NCBI GenBank assembly: GCA_009780185.1 | Contig: WRAN01000006.1 | Location: 62,001-126,000 of the forward strand | Length of the DNA stretch: 64,000 bases | Direction of reading: 5' to 3' | From: Defluviitaleaceae bacterium | GTDB taxonomy: Bacteria; Bacillota; Clostridia; Lachnospirales; WQUN01 | Part shown: positions 60,736 through 64,000 of the stretch, in pieces | Numbering within the stretch: position 1 is the first letter of the stretch | Layout: the number at the start of each line of letters is the position of its first letter | Position numbers and translations under genes: made by a program | Notes under the pieces: generated by a model | Seen by the model: the letters and a program-made list of their open reading frames with translations, nothing else | What the model was told of the DNA's origin: nothing | Databases searched by the model: none

Positions 60736-62247
60736 ATGATGAAATACACTAATCCCATAATACCAGGCTTTTACCCAGACCCAAGCATCTGTAAAAAAGG
60801 AGATGACTACTACCTAGTCACATCCTCATTCGAGTTCTTCCCGGGTGTGCCCATCTTCCACTCAAAAGACCTAGTAAACTGGAAGCAAATAGGCCACTGT
60901 CTAACCCGCAAAAGCCAACTAGACCTAGAAAATATACCCGCATCCAAGGGTATCTACGCCGCAACCATCCGCTACAACCCACATGATGACCTATTTTATA
61001 TGGTAACTACCAACGTGACTAAGATAGGTAACTTTTATGTATCCGCCAAAGACCCGGCAGGCCCATGGTCAGAACCTGTGTTAGTAGACCAGGGCGGTAT
61101 AGACCCTTCTTTTTACTTTGAAGACGATGGAACTGCCCATTTTATTTCCAACGCACGGGATAGAAGCGTCCACAAGGCAGGCTTTTTGATGGGGCCCATT
61201 AACCTGCAAACCGGTGAATTTACAAGTCCGCCAGTCCCATTGTGGGGCGGTATAGGCCAAAACGCCCCGGAAGCCCCCCATATCTACAAGCGAAACGGCT
61301 GGTACTACCAACTAATAGCAGAAGGCGGAACAGAGCTTAACCACATGGTAACCATAGCCCGAAGCCGCGAGCTTTACGGACATTACGAGCCATTTCCAAT
61401 GAACCCGATACTGACCCACCAAAACCAAAAAGGCCACTTAATACAAGCCACAGGCCACGCCGACCTAATAGAAGATGACCAAGGACGCTGGTGGGCAGTA
61501 TTCTTAGGATACCGTCAAACCCATCAATACTTCCACCACTTGGGCCGGGAAACCTTCTTAGCCCCGGTAGAATGGGTCGATGACTGGCCGATAATAAACG
61601 GCGGCAAAGCCATAGAAATAGAAATGGAACATGATTATAACCATGATGTAGTGCAAAGACCAAAAACCGCTTACACCACAGGCCTAAAATCCTGGGATAT
61701 GAACTGGGTATACCTACGCAACCCAGACCAGTCCTGTTACGACTTCACCGAAAAAGGCTTAGTTTTATCAGGCAACGAATATACACTCTCTGATATAGCT
61801 AATCCCGCGTTTTTGGGAATCCGTCAGCCTCATCTCACAGGCAAAGCCGAATTTGAAATGGAGCTTCTCCCAGATTCCAAAGGTGAAGCAGGCGTATCCG
61901 TTTTCTATAAGTTCGACGCCCACTTCGATATTTTCATGACTCGCGAAGGCAAAAAGAACTACCTATGCTTCCGCAAGGTAGTGGGAGATATTGTCCATCT
62001 GGAAAAGAAAATACCAACCAAGACCAACAATATAACGATTAAAATCTGCGCAAAACCCTTGGAATACTGTTTCTGCGCAAAAGTGGACGGCAAAAAAGTA
62101 TACTTAGGCAAAGGCCTAACCCGCCATGTATCCACAGAAGCCCACGAGCTAGGCTTTACCGGTGTGTTCTATGCCTTATATGCCAGTGGTGTAGGCAGCA
62201 AAGCCCTATTTGCAAGTGCGAAAATATCCCAAGGTGAGCAAGATTGA
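60736..62247 (+). CDS. Glycoside hydrolase family 43 enzyme (beta-xylosidase/arabinofuranosidase type)
   Basis: 503 residues, no signal peptide, so it acts on imported oligosaccharides. A five-bladed propeller carries the catalytic triad candidates: IIPGFYPDPSICKKGDDYYL (base Asp), QGGIDPSFYFEDDG (pKa Asp) and APEAPHIYKRNGWYYQL (acid Glu). The C-terminal 190 residues are a beta-sandwich (LTGKAEFEMELLPDSKGEAGVSVFY) found in GH43 subfamilies 10-12. AAAGGTG precedes the ATG, 40 bp after the lyase gene. Xylosidase and arabinofuranosidase cannot be separated by eye. Confidence 0.92.
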   Translation: MMKYTNPIIPGFYPDPSICKKGDDYYLVTSSFEFFPGVPIFHSKDLVNWKQIGHCLTRKSQLDLENIPASKGIYAATIRYNPHDDLFYMVTTNVTKIGNFYVSAKDPAGPWSEPVLVDQGGIDPSFYFEDDGTAHFISNARDRSVHKAGFLMGPINLQTGEFTSPPVPLWGGIGQNAPEAPHIYKRNGWYYQLIAEGGTELNHMVTIARSRELYGHYEPFPMNPILTHQNQKGHLIQATGHADLIEDDQGRWWAVFLGYRQTHQYFHHLGRETFLAPVEWVDDWPIINGGKAIEIEMEHDYNHDVVQRPKTAYTTGLKSWDMNWVYLRNPDQSCYDFTEKGLVLSGNEYTLSDIANPAFLGIRQPHLTGKAEFEMELLPDSKGEAGVSVFYKFDAHFDIFMTREGKKNYLCFRKVVGDIVHLEKKIPTKTNNITIKICAKPLEYCFCAKVDGKKVYLGKGLTRHVSTEAHELGFTGVFYALYASGVGSKALFASAKISQGEQD

Positions 62248-62600
62248 TTAAGCGTTTTTTGCTCATGGCCTGGGGTGCTGGGATGATGTCTTTTTTTCTG
62301 GCTTACTCCCTAAGCGCCGGCTTTGTTGTAACTGGGGTAGGGATTGGGCTGTTTGCTACAGCATCTGCCCCACCGCCTGAGTTCTTCGGCGAAGGGAAGG
62401 CTAATAAGCGAAAGAATCAGGTTTGTTTCTTTTTTCTCAATGCCTTATTAGGTATGATATTGTGCTTTTGTATATCTTGGATATGGCCATTTATATTTAC
62501 TTGGGATATGGAGCCAATATTCTTCGGCTTGGTTTACGGTGTGCTCCATGTAGCAATTACATTTACATTAAATTGGATTTGGGGCTATGTGAAAACATAG
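62244..62600 (+). CDS. Small membrane protein of unknown function
   Basis: 118 residues with three or four hydrophobic segments (MAWGAGMMSFFLAYSLSAGFVV, VCFFFLNALLGMILCFCISWIW, and IFFGLVYGVLHVAITFTLNWIW). It has a TTG start overlapping the GH43 stop (TTGA) with AAGGTGAG upstream; an ATG at 62265 is an alternative. Not recognised. Its stop codon lies inside the terminator stem. It is the last gene of the sugar operon. Confidence 0.65.
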   Translation: MIKRFLLMAWGAGMMSFFLAYSLSAGFVVTGVGIGLFATASAPPPEFFGEGKANKRKNQVCFFFLNALLGMILCFCISWIWPFIFTWDMEPIFFGLVYGVLHVAITFTLNWIWGYVKT

Positions 62601-62610
62601 TCCTTTTTTT
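62582..62610 (+). terminator. Terminator of the sugar operon
   Basis: CTATGT (62585-62590), loop GAAA, ACATAG (62595-62600) extended by G-C pairs, then a T8 tract. The TAG stop of the small membrane protein is the last codon of the stem. Confidence 0.85.
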
Positions 62611-62638
62611 GTGCTAAAATGAAACAGAGATTTAATGC

Positions 62639-62662
62639 GGGCAGCGCCCTCATTTAAAAGGA
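62639..62662 (+). repeat. Hairpin/RBS repeat, short copy before the GTPase gene
   Basis: GGGCagcGCCC (62639-62649) is followed by TCATTTAAAAGGAG, the ribosome-binding site of the next gene. Same sequence order as at 9732, 22437 and 56538. Confidence 0.75.
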
Positions 62663-62669
62663 GTTTCTA

Positions 62670-63926
62670 ATGGGATTATTTAAAAAGAAAAAACTAGCCA
62701 TAGAAAAGGCCAAAATAGAAAAAACCCACGAAATCATATGCTTGTACTGCTTCCGTAACTTCAACCACGATAGGGTACTCTTTCGTGCTGTAAGCGCCAT
62801 CGACTCGGAGGGTTATCGTGCTGCGATAGATCATCCGTTAGACGAATATCGTGCCCGCTTTTTTATGGGTTCGCTAGGGGAGCTTCCAGTAGTATTGGAC
62901 CCAGACGAAGTAGGAGAGGCAAATAAAGGTTATCTGCGTGGTATTCTCTCCTCATTAAAAGATAGCCATGGCAACACCTCAACTAAGCGTCTATGTCCTT
63001 ATTGCCATAACGATGTGCCCGCCATTGCGGGCTTTGCACCCAGTACGATAATCTCAATAATAGGCGCCCCCGGTGCAGGGAAATCCGTATACCTAACCAG
63101 TCTAATCCACACATTAAAATCCGTAACTTCCCATAATTTTGATGTGTTTTGCACCCCAATATCCAACGAAATGGGACGCAAGTTCAAATTCGAATACGAA
63201 GACCCACTGTTGGATACCGGATATTTGGCAGACTCAACTCAAAAGCAGCAAGAGCCTCTAATCTTTACATTCTCTTTTGCCGATGGCACCAAGCCAGAGA
63301 TAAATATCGCTTTTTTTGATATTGTTGGCGAAGGCAGGGCTAACCTTGAGTACCTGGAAATTTTCGCCGCACATGTGCGCAATTCTTCAGGGGTAATGTT
63401 TATGGTAGACCCGCAGCAATTTCGCCCTATATCCCGCAGAATCCACATGATGAACCAAATGAACTACGATATCGGCGCCTCACGTGAGCCTGCGGAGGTT
63501 TTAAGCACCCTTGTAGAAAACTATATCTATAAACAATCCAATGGTATTTCCAATATCCCCACAGCAGTAGTGCTAACCAAAACCGACCTACTGGAAGCCA
63601 TAAGCTACGAAGGGGATTATATTCGCCCAAGAAGCAATGTGTTTTCCCGCTATACCCATCAAGATCACTTAAATCTAACCCAAACGGATATCGTCAACTA
63701 CGAGATAGATGAATTTATTCAGCGCATTGATCCTAACTTCCGCAATGCCCTGCAGCGACGCTTTGCACATCTTGGGATGTTCGGGGTTTCGTCTGTTGGG
63801 ACTAATCCCGACGCGATTAATCAGCGGTTGGCTCAGTTTGCCCCGGTTAGAGTGGATGAGCCTTTCTTGTGGTTGCTATATAAGCTGGGCTATGTTGAAG
63901 GATTTTATGAAGGTGCGAGACTGTAA
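62670..63926 (+). CDS. Zinc-ribbon P-loop GTPase-like protein (TRAFAC / double-GTPase type)
   Basis: 418 residues, cytoplasmic. Cys pairs CLYC (24-27) and CPYC (109-112) could form a zinc ribbon. A GTPase domain follows: P loop IIGAPGAGKSVYLTSL (131-146), G3-like IAFFDIVGEGR, and G4 TKTDLL. The helix after G3 (NLEYLEIFAAHVRNSSGVMFMVDPQQF) resembles TRAFAC-clade GTPases of the DO-GTPase2 group, some of which have been placed in predicted biological-conflict operons. Function unknown. The stop overlaps the start of a response regulator by 1 nt. Confidence 0.75.
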   Translation: MGLFKKKKLAIEKAKIEKTHEIICLYCFRNFNHDRVLFRAVSAIDSEGYRAAIDHPLDEYRARFFMGSLGELPVVLDPDEVGEANKGYLRGILSSLKDSHGNTSTKRLCPYCHNDVPAIAGFAPSTIISIIGAPGAGKSVYLTSLIHTLKSVTSHNFDVFCTPISNEMGRKFKFEYEDPLLDTGYLADSTQKQQEPLIFTFSFADGTKPEINIAFFDIVGEGRANLEYLEIFAAHVRNSSGVMFMVDPQQFRPISRRIHMMNQMNYDIGASREPAEVLSTLVENYIYKQSNGISNIPTAVVLTKTDLLEAISYEGDYIRPRSNVFSRYTHQDHLNLTQTDIVNYEIDEFIQRIDPNFRNALQRRFAHLGMFGVSSVGTNPDAINQRLAQFAPVRVDEPFLWLLYKLGYVEGFYEGARL

Positions 63927-64000
63927 TGGAACGCATATTACTTGTAGAAGATGATGCCATCATAGCTTCCGGGCTAGTGTATGCCTTAGAGCAAGCCGGA
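63926..64000 (+). CDS. Response regulator, N-terminal 25 residues (runs off the right edge)
   Basis: MERILLVEDDAIIASGLVYALEQAG is the start of a receiver domain with the acidic pair EDD (8-10). The start ATG overlaps the GTPase gene stop TAATG, so the two genes are coupled. The output domain and kinase lie beyond the edge. Confidence 0.85.
   Translation, partial: MERILLVEDDAIIASGLVYALEQAG

Overview
The window reads as chromosome of a spore-forming, Gram-positive Clostridia-type bacterium (Bacillota). The signs are strong GGAGG ribosome-binding sites, a gerS-like germination lipoprotein paired with alr as in Clostridioides, walRK with walH and walI, an S-layer-homology protein, a YlmC/YmxH sporulation protein, Lachnospiraceae-style families (DUF6062, TIGR04086, DUF1576, ABC_export), and AT-rich promoters and hairpin terminators. 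I cannot name the species. No rRNA, tRNA, CRISPR array or transposase gene was seen. Family names are recalled from protein motifs, not from a database search.

Layout. 1-1424: alr (cut by the window edge), gerS and a truncated sugar-isomerase remnant. 1432-3920: amino-acid ABC transporter under a predicted ArgR operator. 3926-9724: cell-wall regulon walI-walH-walK-walR headed by a LysM/G5 membrane protein. 9844-11714: ispE, rpsI, rplM. 11767-16674: MFS transporter, then a leftward operon of M15 peptidase, DUF6062 protein, single-pass membrane protein and CPBP protease. 16789-24829: SLH protein, ylmH-like gene, thrS, an RNA methyltransferase, TIGR04086 protein, uppP, ylmC, LD-carboxypeptidase and a small HExxH protein. 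24872-27674: two resistance-type genes, an aminoglycoside-phosphotransferase-like gene and an ABC-F gene behind a transcription attenuator. 27671-33613: leftward operon of adenylate-kinase-like gene, ABC ATPase, two ABC exporter proteins and rarA. 33714-38222: guaB, tadA, and a TetR-controlled ABC exporter. 38260-46451: S41-type protein, recQ, DUF1576 protein, then an ECF sigma/anti-sigma/tsaD operon and rnz. 46485-52135: argD-argF-carB under a second predicted ArgR operator. 52146-62613: an AraC-type sensor-regulator divergent from an lplABC/yetA-like pectin-oligosaccharide uptake and degradation operon ending in a GH43 enzyme. 62639-64000: a zinc-ribbon GTPase followed by the start of a response regulator.

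How the parts connect. The two ArgR-type operators have identical 21-bp geometry and tie the amino-acid importer to the argD-argF-carB cluster. The first operator is also the terminator stem of the wal operon and carries the importer promoter. A recurring GC-rich hairpin fused to the Shine-Dalgarno sequence sits in front of five unrelated genes and once behind a gene, and a second palindrome family with 7-nt loops occurs in several gaps. The most unusual features are the nested ArgR/promoter/terminator site, the hairpin/ribosome-binding-site repeat family, the ABC-F attenuator, and the uncharacterised GTPase-response regulator unit at the right edge.
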